A stretch of 64,000 bases of DNA, from the NCBI RefSeq assembly GCF_003097135.1, contig NZ_QEQL01000008.1:124001-188000 (forward strand), in the 5' to 3' direction. The translations under genes and the position numbers were made by a program. The notes beneath the pieces are model-generated. The model was given only the letters and a program-made list of their open reading frames with translations, searched no databases and was not told the origin of the DNA. The stretch's first letter is position 1, and every line of letters begins with the position of its first letter. Below, one piece after another: positions 55,198-64,000 of this stretch. Origin of the DNA: Pseudomonas sp. URIL14HWK12:I12 (lineage in GTDB: Bacteria > Pseudomonadota > Gammaproteobacteria > Pseudomonadales > Pseudomonadaceae).

Positions 55198-56376
55198 ATG
55201 AATCTCACTTTGCTCCTGATCCTTGGCGCGCTCAGTGCCTTTGGGCCGCTTGCCATCGACTTCTACTTGCCGGGTTTTCCGGCCATGGCCCATGCCTTCG
55301 GCACCGACGAAGCGCACGTGCAGGCAACGCTGGCCTCCTATTTCCTTGGGCTGTCCATCGGCCAGTTGATCTACGGCCCAGTGGCTGACCGGTTCGGGCG
55401 GCGGGTGCCGCTGCTGGTGGGTATTGCGTTCTTTTCCGTCGCATCCCTGGGCTGCGCACTTGCGCCGGACTTGCCGACGCTGGTGGTGGCGCGGTTCATC
55501 CAGGCATTGGGTGGATGCGCTGGGATGGTGCTGTCACGAGCGATCGTGACGGATAAATGCGACACGGTTGGTGCGGCCAAGGTGTTTTCGCAACTGATGC
55601 TGGTGATGGGCCTTGCTCCGATTCTTGCGCCGATGCTAGGTGGCGTGCTGGTCAACAGTGTGGGCTGGCGTTGGATATTCGTATGCCTGACGCTGTTCAG
55701 CACGCTGGCTCTGGTAGCGGTGGTGCTGCGCTTGCCCGAAAGTATGCCGGCCAGCCGCCCACGGCAGCCGTTGAGCGGTGCCCTGCGGCAGTACGGCCGC
55801 CTGGTGCTGGACCTGCCCTTCATGGGCCATGCCTTGATCGGCGCACTGGCCATCGCCGGCATGTTCGCCTATATCACCGGGGCCGCATTTGTCGTGATCA
55901 CGCTTTATGGCGTGCCCGCCGAGCACTTCGGTTGGGTCTTCGGCGCTAATGCGCTGGCTTTCATCCTCATGGCACAAGTCAACGCGCGCCTGCTACCGCG
56001 CTTTGGGCCAGGGCGGATTCTGGCGCGTATGGTGTGGGTGCATGCGGCTGCCGGGCTTTGCTTGCTGCTGGTAGCGGCCTGGCAGCCTCCGGCATTGTGG
56101 CCACTGTTGGTGCCGCTGTTCGTGTGCATGGCTACGCTGGGTTGCATCTTGCCGAACGCCTCGGCCTGCGCAATGAACGGCCAGGGGCACCGCGCCGGCA
56201 GCGCTTCGGCCCTGCTGGGCTGCCTTCAGTTCAGCATCGCGTCGGTCAGTTCGTCTCTGGTGGGCAAGCTGGCCGACGGCAGCGCGATACCCATGGCGGG
56301 CGTGCTGGCTACTTGCGGCGTTCTGGCTGCATGCGTGTGCCTGGCCACCGGCCGCTTGCGCGCGGCGCGAGCTTGA
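55198..56376 (+). CDS. Bcr/CflA-family drug efflux MFS protein
   Basis: This 392-residue, 12-segment MFS protein has the Bcr/CflA signature: PLAIDFYLPGFPAMAHAFGTDEAHVQATLASYFLGLSIGQLIYGPVADRFGRR (motif A). GGCAGMVLSRAIVTD and ILAPMLGGVLVNSVGWRWIF are typical. It exports drugs or toxic metabolites by proton antiport. The substrate is unknown. The ATG at 55198 has only a modest ribosome site. Confidence 0.93.
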   Translation: MNLTLLLILGALSAFGPLAIDFYLPGFPAMAHAFGTDEAHVQATLASYFLGLSIGQLIYGPVADRFGRRVPLLVGIAFFSVASLGCALAPDLPTLVVARFIQALGGCAGMVLSRAIVTDKCDTVGAAKVFSQLMLVMGLAPILAPMLGGVLVNSVGWRWIFVCLTLFSTLALVAVVLRLPESMPASRPRQPLSGALRQYGRLVLDLPFMGHALIGALAIAGMFAYITGAAFVVITLYGVPAEHFGWVFGANALAFILMAQVNARLLPRFGPGRILARMVWVHAAAGLCLLLVAAWQPPALWPLLVPLFVCMATLGCILPNASACAMNGQGHRAGSASALLGCLQFSIASVSSSLVGKLADGSAIPMAGVLATCGVLAACVCLATGRLRAARA

Positions 56377-56384
56377 TCGTACGG

Positions 56385-56561
56385 CTAGACCGCAACGTTC
56401 GGTCTAGCCGGCAGCGTGTGGGGCGCTTGCAAGCGCCTTTGCAAGGTGCTGACGAACTGCTTGGCTTCCATTTCGGTACGGAAGCTGACCGCGTTGTGCC
56501 CCATTCGTACCTGCCAGAATTGCCCTTGTGGTTTCAGGATTTCAGTCAGCTGAATCTTCAT
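56385..56561 (-). CDS. Short conserved-looking 58-residue protein
   Basis: On the minus strand an ATG at 56561 opens a 58-codon frame that reads MKIQLTEILKPQGQFWQVRM near the start and contains FRTEMEAKQFVSTLQRRLQ, ending at TAG. AGAGGCACCCGGCG precedes it. It resembles the small Pseudomonas protein I recall at this position in KT2440. No domain is recognised. It lies between the Bcr exporter and the ArsR gene and is antisense to both. Confidence 0.65.
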   Translation of the reverse strand: MKIQLTEILKPQGQFWQVRMGHNAVSFRTEMEAKQFVSTLQRRLQAPHTLPARPNVAV

Positions 56562-56918
56562 CGCCGGGTGCCTCTCGATAGGTGATGGCCGCAGGCCATA
56601 GGCTTCGTTGATTCACAATGGATAGCAAAAAGCGTGCGCCAAGGTGCGGGCTGAGTCTAGTGCTGATGCAGGAAATTTCCACAGCCGTAGCAGGCAAATG
56701 CTTCAGGCGATGTGGGAGTAAGCTGAACGATTGTGAACACTTGCCCACGTTCATGCGTTTTGCGTCGTATCGGGTTGCGAGGCATTACACCAAAACCCCC
56801 GCCCGCCCGATGTGCAGCCTTTCCCAATGCCATTTCTGGCCGGCCAGCTCTGCTTATAATCCTTGCCATCGGCGCGGCAGCCAGGCGCCGACCCACGTGT
56901 TTCTCACAAGGATTGAAC
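56562..56918. other. 357-base spacer with a candidate arsR promoter
   Basis: I see no gene. A TATAAT box lies at 56855-56860, 58 bases before the ArsR-family ATG. A -35 box 16-17 bases upstream is poor (TTTCTG or similar). The left half likely holds the promoter of the minus-strand 58-residue gene. Confidence 0.45.
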
Positions 56919-58612
<1,694 letters not shown>

Positions 58613-58668
58613 TCATGCAATCATGTAGTCTTTAGCAACAATTTCTCGACTTATCCGTAAGGAAACAC

Positions 58669-59754
58669 ATGATCAGGGCCATCCTTGAGGAAAAATTGCT
58701 GGTGGTCGCGGTAGTAGCCGCGCTGCTCGCGTACCCGCTGGAACACAGCCTGCTCGGCCACGGGCAGGGCGTGGCGCTGGCCGCCGCCGGGGCACTGATA
58801 GCGGCGATTGTCTGTGCATCGCTGCGGGTAGCGCACCATGCCGAGGTGCTGGCCGAAAAGGTCGGTGACCCTTATGGCACGATGATCCTTACCTTGGCGG
58901 CCGTGCTGGTGGAGGTAGTCATCCTGGCCATCATGATGAGCAACGAGCCCTCCCCGACACTGGTGCGCGACACCATCTACTCGGCGGTGATGCTCGATAT
59001 CAACGGTATCCTGGGCCTGGCCGCGTTGATGGGCGGTTTCAAGCACGGTGAGCAGCCTTACAACGATGACTCCGCGCGCACCTACAGCGTGATGATCCTG
59101 ACCGCCATGGGGGTTTCCATGGTCGTGCCGGAATTCATCCCGCAGGCCAACTGGCATTTGTATTCGGGTTTCACCATCGGTGCGATGGTGCTGTTGTACG
59201 GGGTGTTCCTGCGCATGCAGGCCGGGCCACACAGTTATTTCTTCAGCTACCACTACCCAGAGAAAAAGCGTTCGCGCAACGCGGAGCACGAGCCCTCGGG
59301 CAGCACGGGTGCATCCGTGGCGGTGCTGGTCTTTGGTGTGGCCTTGATCGGCGCGCTTGCGGAGGTGATGGCCAAGGCCATGGACGTAGGGCTCGAGGGC
59401 AGTGGCGCGCCGCCAATGGTGGCAGCGATTCTGGTGGCGGGCATTTCCGCTGCGCCGGAAATCCTCACGGCACTGCGCGCCGCCTTGGCCAATCGCATGC
59501 AATCGGTGGTGAACATCGCGCTGGGGGCGTCGCTGTCGACGGTCATTCTAACGGTGCCAGTGATGGAGCTGATGGCGTTGATCAACGGCCAGCCTTTCCA
59601 GATGGCGATGACGCCGGTGCAGACGGTGATGGCCTTCATCACATTGCTGGTGTGCGCCATCAACCTCAACGACGGGGAAACCAATGCCATCGAGGGTATG
59701 ACGCACTTCGTGCTGTTCGCAACGTTCGTGATGCTGTCGCTGATGGGGCTGTAG
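58669..59754 (+). CDS. Ca2+/H+ antiporter-like ionic transporter (Y4hA)
   Basis: This 361-residue, ~11-segment membrane protein of the CaCA/ChaA superfamily has the two alpha repeats: VGDPYGTMILTLAAVLVEVVIL and GALAEVMAKAM through AGISAAPEILTALRAALANRMQSVVNIALGASLSTVILTVP. The glutamates there are the cation ligands. It probably exchanges Ca2+ or Na+ for H+. TAAGGAAAC precedes the ATG at 58669. It is divergent from the adenine deaminase gene. Confidence 0.9.
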   Translation: MIRAILEEKLLVVAVVAALLAYPLEHSLLGHGQGVALAAAGALIAAIVCASLRVAHHAEVLAEKVGDPYGTMILTLAAVLVEVVILAIMMSNEPSPTLVRDTIYSAVMLDINGILGLAALMGGFKHGEQPYNDDSARTYSVMILTAMGVSMVVPEFIPQANWHLYSGFTIGAMVLLYGVFLRMQAGPHSYFFSYHYPEKKRSRNAEHEPSGSTGASVAVLVFGVALIGALAEVMAKAMDVGLEGSGAPPMVAAILVAGISAAPEILTALRAALANRMQSVVNIALGASLSTVILTVPVMELMALINGQPFQMAMTPVQTVMAFITLLVCAINLNDGETNAIEGMTHFVLFATFVMLSLMGL

Positions 59755-59757
59755 CGA

Positions 59758-60438
59758 TTACCAGGGCAACACATCGCCGCGGTAGTTGATGAAGTGGTGG
59801 CCGCCCTTGCCAGCCCAGGCCTGCAACTGGGCGAGCATGCCGCTGGTACTGGTGAGCACATCGATTTCGGCGTTCTCACCGCCCATGTCGGTTTTCACCC
59901 AGCCAGGGTGCATCGACAACACGGTTGGGCGGGGCTCCGGCAACTGCAGGGTGAGGGTATTGACCATCGAGTTGAGGGCAGCCTTGCTCGCCTTGTAGAG
60001 CGCCGCCTCTATGGCATCGGGCGATTGCACACTGCCCAGGCCCGAGCTCATGAAGGCCAGCACGCCTGTGGCCGGGCGCAATTGGCCCACCAGTGCCTTG
60101 GCCACCCTTATGGGTGACAACGCATTGGTCATGAACAGCTCACCCACTTGCGTTTCTGTGACCGGGGCCAGGTCGCCTACTGGGCCCATGATGCCGGCAT
60201 TGATGAAGATCACGTCGAATGTTTGCCCCGCCAGGCGTTGGGCCAGGCCACTGATTTGCTCTGGATGGTTCATGTCCAGTGACTCGACGCTCACGCTGTT
60301 GAGCACCTGAAGTGCCTCGGCCCCATTCGGAGAGCGTACGGTAGCGGTCACGGCCCAGCCTGCTTCGCTGAATCGCTGGGCCAGGCCCAGGCCCAAGCCG
60401 CGCGACGCGCCGATGATCAATACGGTTTTGTTGGCCAT
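59758..60438 (-). CDS. Short-chain dehydrogenase/reductase
   Basis: This 226-residue SDR has TGxxxGxG-type binding IIGASRGLGLGLA, INAGIMGP (NAG), SSGLGS, YKASKAAL (Y-x-x-x-K) and MHPGWVKTDMGG. Cofactor and substrate are unclear. I chose the ATG at 60438 as the start of the SDR fold. It ends three bases from the y4hA-like gene's end (convergent). Confidence 0.9.
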   Translation of the reverse strand: MANKTVLIIGASRGLGLGLAQRFSEAGWAVTATVRSPNGAEALQVLNSVSVESLDMNHPEQISGLAQRLAGQTFDVIFINAGIMGPVGDLAPVTETQVGELFMTNALSPIRVAKALVGQLRPATGVLAFMSSGLGSVQSPDAIEAALYKASKAALNSMVNTLTLQLPEPRPTVLSMHPGWVKTDMGGENAEIDVLTSTSGMLAQLQAWAGKGGHHFINYRGDVLPW

Positions 60439-60497
60439 GCTCGTTGCTCCCGGCAGATATTGAGAGGCAAGCATACTGTAGCGGGCCGCCCAGTAGG

Positions 60498-61085
60498 TTA
60501 AAGGGGCGGCTTGAGCTGAATGCGCCCACGGCTCAAGGCAGTGAGTTGCTCGCCCAAGGCCGGGGCCGCCTGAGGCGGCAGCGCAATCCAGAGGTTCACG
60601 CCTTCTGCCGTGAAGGCTTCGTTTTCGATCACGCCGCCCGATTCCTGGATGCGCAGGCGCACCAGTGCGTGTTCGCTGAAGGTGCAGGCCAGCATAAAGG
60701 GGAGGCGGGTGATCAACTCCGACTTGGCCGCCTGTTGCAGGCATTTGTTGGCGCAACCACCGTAGGCGCGTGCAAGGCCTCCGGTGCCCAGCTGTATGCC
60801 GCCATACCAGCGGATCACCAGCACCGCCACCTGATCGCACGCTTGCGCTTCAATAGCCGCCAGGATCGGCCGGCCAGCTGTGCCGCCGGGCTCGCCGTCA
60901 TCGCTGCTTCGGTATTGGCTCCCCAGTTTCCACGCCCAGCAATTGTGGGTGGCATCGGGGTCGCTGTGACGTGCCAGGAAAGCCTGGGCCTGTTCGGCGC
61001 TGTCGATTGGGCCGGCCAAGGCGATGAAGCGGCTCTTTCGGATCTCTTCCCGGTATTCGAATAGGTCGATGAGTGTCGAGGGCAT
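60498..61085 (-). CDS. YigZ/IMPACT-family protein
   Basis: This 195-residue protein of the YigZ/UPF0029 family has RKSRFIALAGPIDSAEQAQAFL, SDDGEPGGTAGRPIL and VLVIRWYGGIQLGTGGLARAYG, the conserved core, plus a DUF1949 C-terminal region. The bacterial role is uncertain; the family is related to eukaryotic IMPACT. The ATG at 61085 gives MPSTLIDLFEYREEIRK. It follows the TetR gene by ten bases on the same strand. Confidence 0.92.
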   Translation of the reverse strand: MPSTLIDLFEYREEIRKSRFIALAGPIDSAEQAQAFLARHSDPDATHNCWAWKLGSQYRSSDDGEPGGTAGRPILAAIEAQACDQVAVLVIRWYGGIQLGTGGLARAYGGCANKCLQQAAKSELITRLPFMLACTFSEHALVRLRIQESGGVIENEAFTAEGVNLWIALPPQAAPALGEQLTALSRGRIQLKPPL

Positions 61086-61095
61086 GCTGGGCGCT

Positions 61096-61743
61096 TCAGG
61101 GTTGGGGCGCTTTGATACCACATCCTTTGAGTACGATGTGGATCAGGTTGTCGGTGGCGACGTCGAAGTCGTGGCGATTGAGGCGTTTGCTGCCGGTGAC
61201 CTGGCAGATTTGCGCAGTAAAGTCTGCGTAATGCTGTGTGCTACTCCAGAGCAGGAAGATCAGGTGTATAGGGTCAACCGGGTCCATCTGGCCGTTGGCT
61301 ATCCAGTGCTCGAATACCGCGGCGCGGCCTCGGAACCACTGGCGGTAATCCGCACCGAAATGCTCTGTCAGATAATGCCCCCCGCTGATCACTTCCAGGG
61401 CGAACACACGGGAAGCATGCGGATGCTGGCGAGAGAATGCCATCTTGGCCCGAATGTAAGTAGCCAGGGCCTGGGCAGGATCATCGGTAGCACGCAGGTG
61501 ATTGAAACTGGTTTCCCAGAGGGCCAGTACATTGGCCAGCACTGCAGCGTACAACCCGAGTTTGCTGGTGAAGTAATAGTGGAGGTTGGCCTTGGGCAGC
61601 CCTGCTTTGAGCGCAATGGCATTCATGCTCGTGCCCTTGAAGCCATGGCAGGCGAACTCCTCTTCGGCAGCGCGCAGGATGAAGGCTTGGTTCTTTTGCC
61701 TGATGCGTGAGGCCGGCTTGGGGGTGTCTGGATGTGCAGGCAT
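61096..61743 (-). CDS. TetR-family regulator (RutR-like)
   Basis: This 215-residue regulator has an N-terminal TetR helix-turn-helix (ILRAAEEEFACHGFKGTSMNAIALKAGLPKANLHYYFTSKLGLY) and a C-terminal domain like the RutR/YcdC group (DPIHLIFLLWSSTQHYADFTAQI), which responds to pyrimidines. Given the nearby beta-alanine:pyruvate aminotransferase, it may control pyrimidine or beta-alanine use. The ATG at 61743 was chosen; four codons upstream is another. Confidence 0.85.
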   Translation of the reverse strand: MPAHPDTPKPASRIRQKNQAFILRAAEEEFACHGFKGTSMNAIALKAGLPKANLHYYFTSKLGLYAAVLANVLALWETSFNHLRATDDPAQALATYIRAKMAFSRQHPHASRVFALEVISGGHYLTEHFGADYRQWFRGRAAVFEHWIANGQMDPVDPIHLIFLLWSSTQHYADFTAQICQVTGSKRLNRHDFDVATDNLIHIVLKGCGIKAPQP

Positions 61744-61823
61744 GCGATGAACCATCAGTGTGAGTGGGCGCGTTGATAGCGCAGGTGCGCGGCGCAGGCA
61801 AGCCTGCTGCCGGGCATTCGATT

Positions 61824-62738
61824 TCACCGGGCCTGGCCGAGGCTTTCCATGAAGCTTTCCAATACCAGGTTGGGCCGGCGCCCTTTGCGCGTGACCCAGG
61901 CCAGGTTCAGATCGTGAAAGCGCTCATCGGGCTTGAGTGCGCGCAATCGACCCTGTTGTACCCAGCCGTGCGCATAATGGTCTGGCAGGTAGCCGATGTA
62001 GCGGCCGGTCAGGATCAGGAACGCCATACCCTCTCGGTCCGATGCGCTGGCTGTGCAGTTCAATCGCTGATAGCAGGCCTGTACCTCGGCAGGCAGGCGG
62101 AAGGTTGGGGCGATTGCGTCCTGGCTGTCCAGGCGCCCCTCCTCTATATAGTCGTCTTCGGCGTAGAACAGCGGGTGCCCGACCGCGCAATAGAGCAAGG
62201 ATCGTTCGCTGTAGAGCACGTTGTACTCCAGGCCAGGCAGCGGGCTGGCTTGCGGTACGACGCCGATGTTGAGGCTGCCGTCGAGCACGCCTTGCTCCAC
62301 TTGGCTCGGGGCGATCATGCGTATCTGGATACGCACATCCGGGCCGCGGTCTTTTAACTGCGCCAGAGCATGGGTGATACGCATGTGGGGCACGGTGACC
62401 AGGTTATCGGTCAGCCCGATGTTCAGCTCGCCCCGTAAATGCTGATGCAGGCCGTTGACCTCCGTTCGGAAGGTTTCCATTGCCCCCAGCAAGCGCAACG
62501 ACGACTGATAGACCTCTCGGCCCTCGTCAGTCAGCGAGAAACCAGCGCGGCCGCGTTGGCAAAGTCGTAAGCCCAGGCGCTGTTCAAGGTCGCTCATTTG
62601 TTGGCTGATGGCCGAGCGGCCGATGCCCAGAACGTTCTCTGCCGCCGAAAAGCCGCCACTCTCCACCACGCTGCGAAATACGCGCAGCAATCGAATATCA
62701 AAGTCGCTGACCTGGGCGAGGGGATCTCGACGGCTCAT
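61824..62738 (-). CDS. LysR-family regulator
   Basis: This 304-residue LysR regulator has helix-turn-helix LLRVFRSVVESGGFSAAENVLGIGRSAISQQMSDLEQRLGLRL and a two-lobe ligand domain (LNIGLTDNLVTVPHMRITHALAQL). It is divergent from the aminotransferase gene with ~107 bases between, so it probably regulates it. Ligand unknown. Confidence 0.9.
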   Translation of the reverse strand: MSRRDPLAQVSDFDIRLLRVFRSVVESGGFSAAENVLGIGRSAISQQMSDLEQRLGLRLCQRGRAGFSLTDEGREVYQSSLRLLGAMETFRTEVNGLHQHLRGELNIGLTDNLVTVPHMRITHALAQLKDRGPDVRIQIRMIAPSQVEQGVLDGSLNIGVVPQASPLPGLEYNVLYSERSLLYCAVGHPLFYAEDDYIEEGRLDSQDAIAPTFRLPAEVQACYQRLNCTASASDREGMAFLILTGRYIGYLPDHYAHGWVQQGRLRALKPDERFHDLNLAWVTRKGRRPNLVLESFMESLGQAR

Positions 62739-62845
62739 TGTTTAGCAACAACCGGAATGAAGATAGGTAAAACAGCCTGTTCGAGACTTTATCTCCGTGC
62801 CAACGTAGGCAGCAACAATAAATGCGGTCTACTCGAGGGCTTGAG

Positions 62846-64000
62846 ATGAACATGCTGGAAAACGCACCCCAAGGGCTGGCTAGCCAGCTCAAACTGGACG
62901 CGCACTGGATGCCCTATACGGCCAACCGTAATTTCCAGCGTGATCCGCGATTGATCGTGGCTGCACACGAACGCCATCTGATCGACGATCGGGGCCGCAA
63001 GATCTATGACAGCCTCTCAGGCTTGTGGACGTGCGGCGCCGGCCATACCCGCAAGGAAATCCAGGAAGCAGTGGCCAAGCAGCTGGGTGTGCTGGACTAC
63101 TCGCCGGCCTTCCAATATGGCCATCCGCTGTCGTTCCAGCTTGCCGAGAAGATCACGGCGCTGACGCCCGGTAAGCTCGATCACGTCTTCTATACCAACT
63201 CGGGCTCCGAGTGCGCTGACACCGCCTTGAAAATGGTGAAGGCCTACTGGCGGCTCAAAGGGCACGCGACCAAGACCAAGATCATTGGCCGTGCGCGGGG
63301 TTATCACGGGGTGAACATTGCGGGCACGAGCCTGGGCGGCGTCAATGGCAACCGCAAGATGTTCGGCCAGCTGCTCGACGTCGATCACATTCCCCACACG
63401 TTGTTGCCTGGCAATGCTTACTCCAAAGGCATGCCGGAGGAGGGCGGCATTGCCCTGGCCGATGAGCTGCTCAAGCGCATCGAGCTTCATGATGCATCGA
63501 ACATTGCCGCGCTGATCGTCGAGCCCATGGCGGGTTCGGCCGGCGTGCTGCCACCGCCCAAGGGCTACCTCAAACGCCTGCGCGAGATTTGCGACCAGCA
63601 CAACATACTGCTGATTTTCGATGAGGTGATTACGGGGTTCGGGCGTACCGGCACTCTGTTCGGTGCCGAGACCTTCGGTGTGACACCTGACTTGATGTGC
63701 ATTGCCAAGCAGGTCACCAATGGCGCTATCCCAATGGGGGCTGTCATTGCTTCCAGCGAGATCTACCAGACCTTCATGAGCCAGCCAACGCCGGAATACG
63801 CGGTGGAGTTTCCCCATGGCTATACCTATTCGGCGCACCCGGTAGCCTGTGCGGCGGGCATAGCAGCGCTTGATATCCTGTTGAACGAGCAGCTGGTTCA
63901 GGCCGCTGCGGCACTGGCTCCTGACTTCGAGCGCTCCATCCACGGTGTGAAAGGGGCGGCTAATGTCGTGGACATCCGCAACTTCGGCTTGGCCGGGGCG
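62846..64000 (+). CDS. Omega-amino-acid:pyruvate aminotransferase (beta-alanine aminotransferase), C-terminus outside the window
   Basis: The first 385 residues of a class III PLP aminotransferase are here and the frame is still open at the window end; the family is ~448 long. It starts MNMLENAPQGLASQLKLDAH and has FYTNSGSECADTALKMVKAYWR (PLP phosphate loop), LLIFDEVITGFGRTG (aspartate to PLP nitrogen) and the catalytic lysine in CIAKQVTNGAIPMG. It closely resembles the crystallised P. putida beta-alanine:pyruvate enzyme. It converts beta-alanine and pyruvate to malonate semialdehyde and alanine. The start is the ATG at 62846 after GAGGGC. Confidence 0.93.
   Translation, partial: MNMLENAPQGLASQLKLDAHWMPYTANRNFQRDPRLIVAAHERHLIDDRGRKIYDSLSGLWTCGAGHTRKEIQEAVAKQLGVLDYSPAFQYGHPLSFQLAEKITALTPGKLDHVFYTNSGSECADTALKMVKAYWRLKGHATKTKIIGRARGYHGVNIAGTSLGGVNGNRKMFGQLLDVDHIPHTLLPGNAYSKGMPEEGGIALADELLKRIELHDASNIAALIVEPMAGSAGVLPPPKGYLKRLREICDQHNILLIFDEVITGFGRTGTLFGAETFGVTPDLMCIAKQVTNGAIPMGAVIASSEIYQTFMSQPTPEYAVEFPHGYTYSAHPVACAAGIAALDILLNEQLVQAAAALAPDFERSIHGVKGAANVVDIRNFGLAGA

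Noticed and set aside
63017-63943. 308-codon minus-strand open frame at the right end
   Set aside because: Antisense to the aminotransferase, which reads cleanly with all PLP motifs in the plus strand.

Overview
This window looks like a piece of the chromosome of a Pseudomonas putida-group bacterium. The evidence is the high G+C coding style, the gene content, and gene order that follows the Pseudomonas backbone. Landmark runs are purD-purH-fis-dusB-prmA next to retS, accBC-dsbD-gcbA, speA, the alpha-2-macroglobulin/pbpC pair, copA-cueR-copZ, and an omega-amino-acid:pyruvate aminotransferase. I see no rRNA, tRNA, CRISPR array, insertion sequence or prophage. It is essentially core chromosome with a few accessory insertions.

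Left part (1-16 kb): the end of a cobalamin (cobI-cobJ) cluster, then two adjacent unrecognised genes (2195-3564) that look like divergent copies of each other, then a minus-strand block: retS (GacS-modulating hybrid kinase), purD, purH, fis, dusB, a zinc-ribbon DUF3426 membrane protein and prmA. A plus-strand gene (13353-16238) resembling the dermonecrotic-toxin-like proteins of Pseudomonas sits between prmA and the next block.

Acetoin block (16-23 kb): bdhA, acoC, acoB and acoA form a minus-strand operon. It is read from a very good sigma-54 promoter and is divergent from acoR, its enhancer-binding regulator. Acetoin and butanediol would be oxidised to acetyl-CoA plus acetaldehyde.

Middle (23-34 kb): accC-accB (acetyl-CoA carboxylase), dsbD, the diguanylate cyclase gcbA, then plus-strand DUF2333, Nudix, YciH/Sui1 and speA genes, a REP-like tandem repeat and a MATE exporter.

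Envelope block (34-46 kb): a bacterial alpha-2-macroglobulin lipoprotein and the penicillin-binding protein PbpC, separated by a small antisense membrane gene; then a solo prepilin peptidase-like protein, two DUF4136 lipoproteins, the tRNA methyltransferase cmoM, a MazG-like hydrolase, and a LysE exporter with an AraC regulator.

Right part (46-64 kb): a MaoC hydratase plus two-domain FabG pair; a bile-acid/sodium symporter-type transporter with a divergent AraC regulator; a RIO-type kinase; the copper module copA-cueR plus copZ with two visible CueR-type promoters; a Bcr/CflA exporter; a 58-residue gene; an ArsR regulator; adenine deaminase; a Ca2+/H+ antiporter-like protein; an SDR; a YigZ protein; TetR and LysR regulators; and the start of a beta-alanine:pyruvate aminotransferase that runs off the window.

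The most unusual items are the paralogous unknown pair at 2195-3564, the short toxin-like protein at 13353, and the apparent rearrangement and gene losses around prmA, aco and accB.
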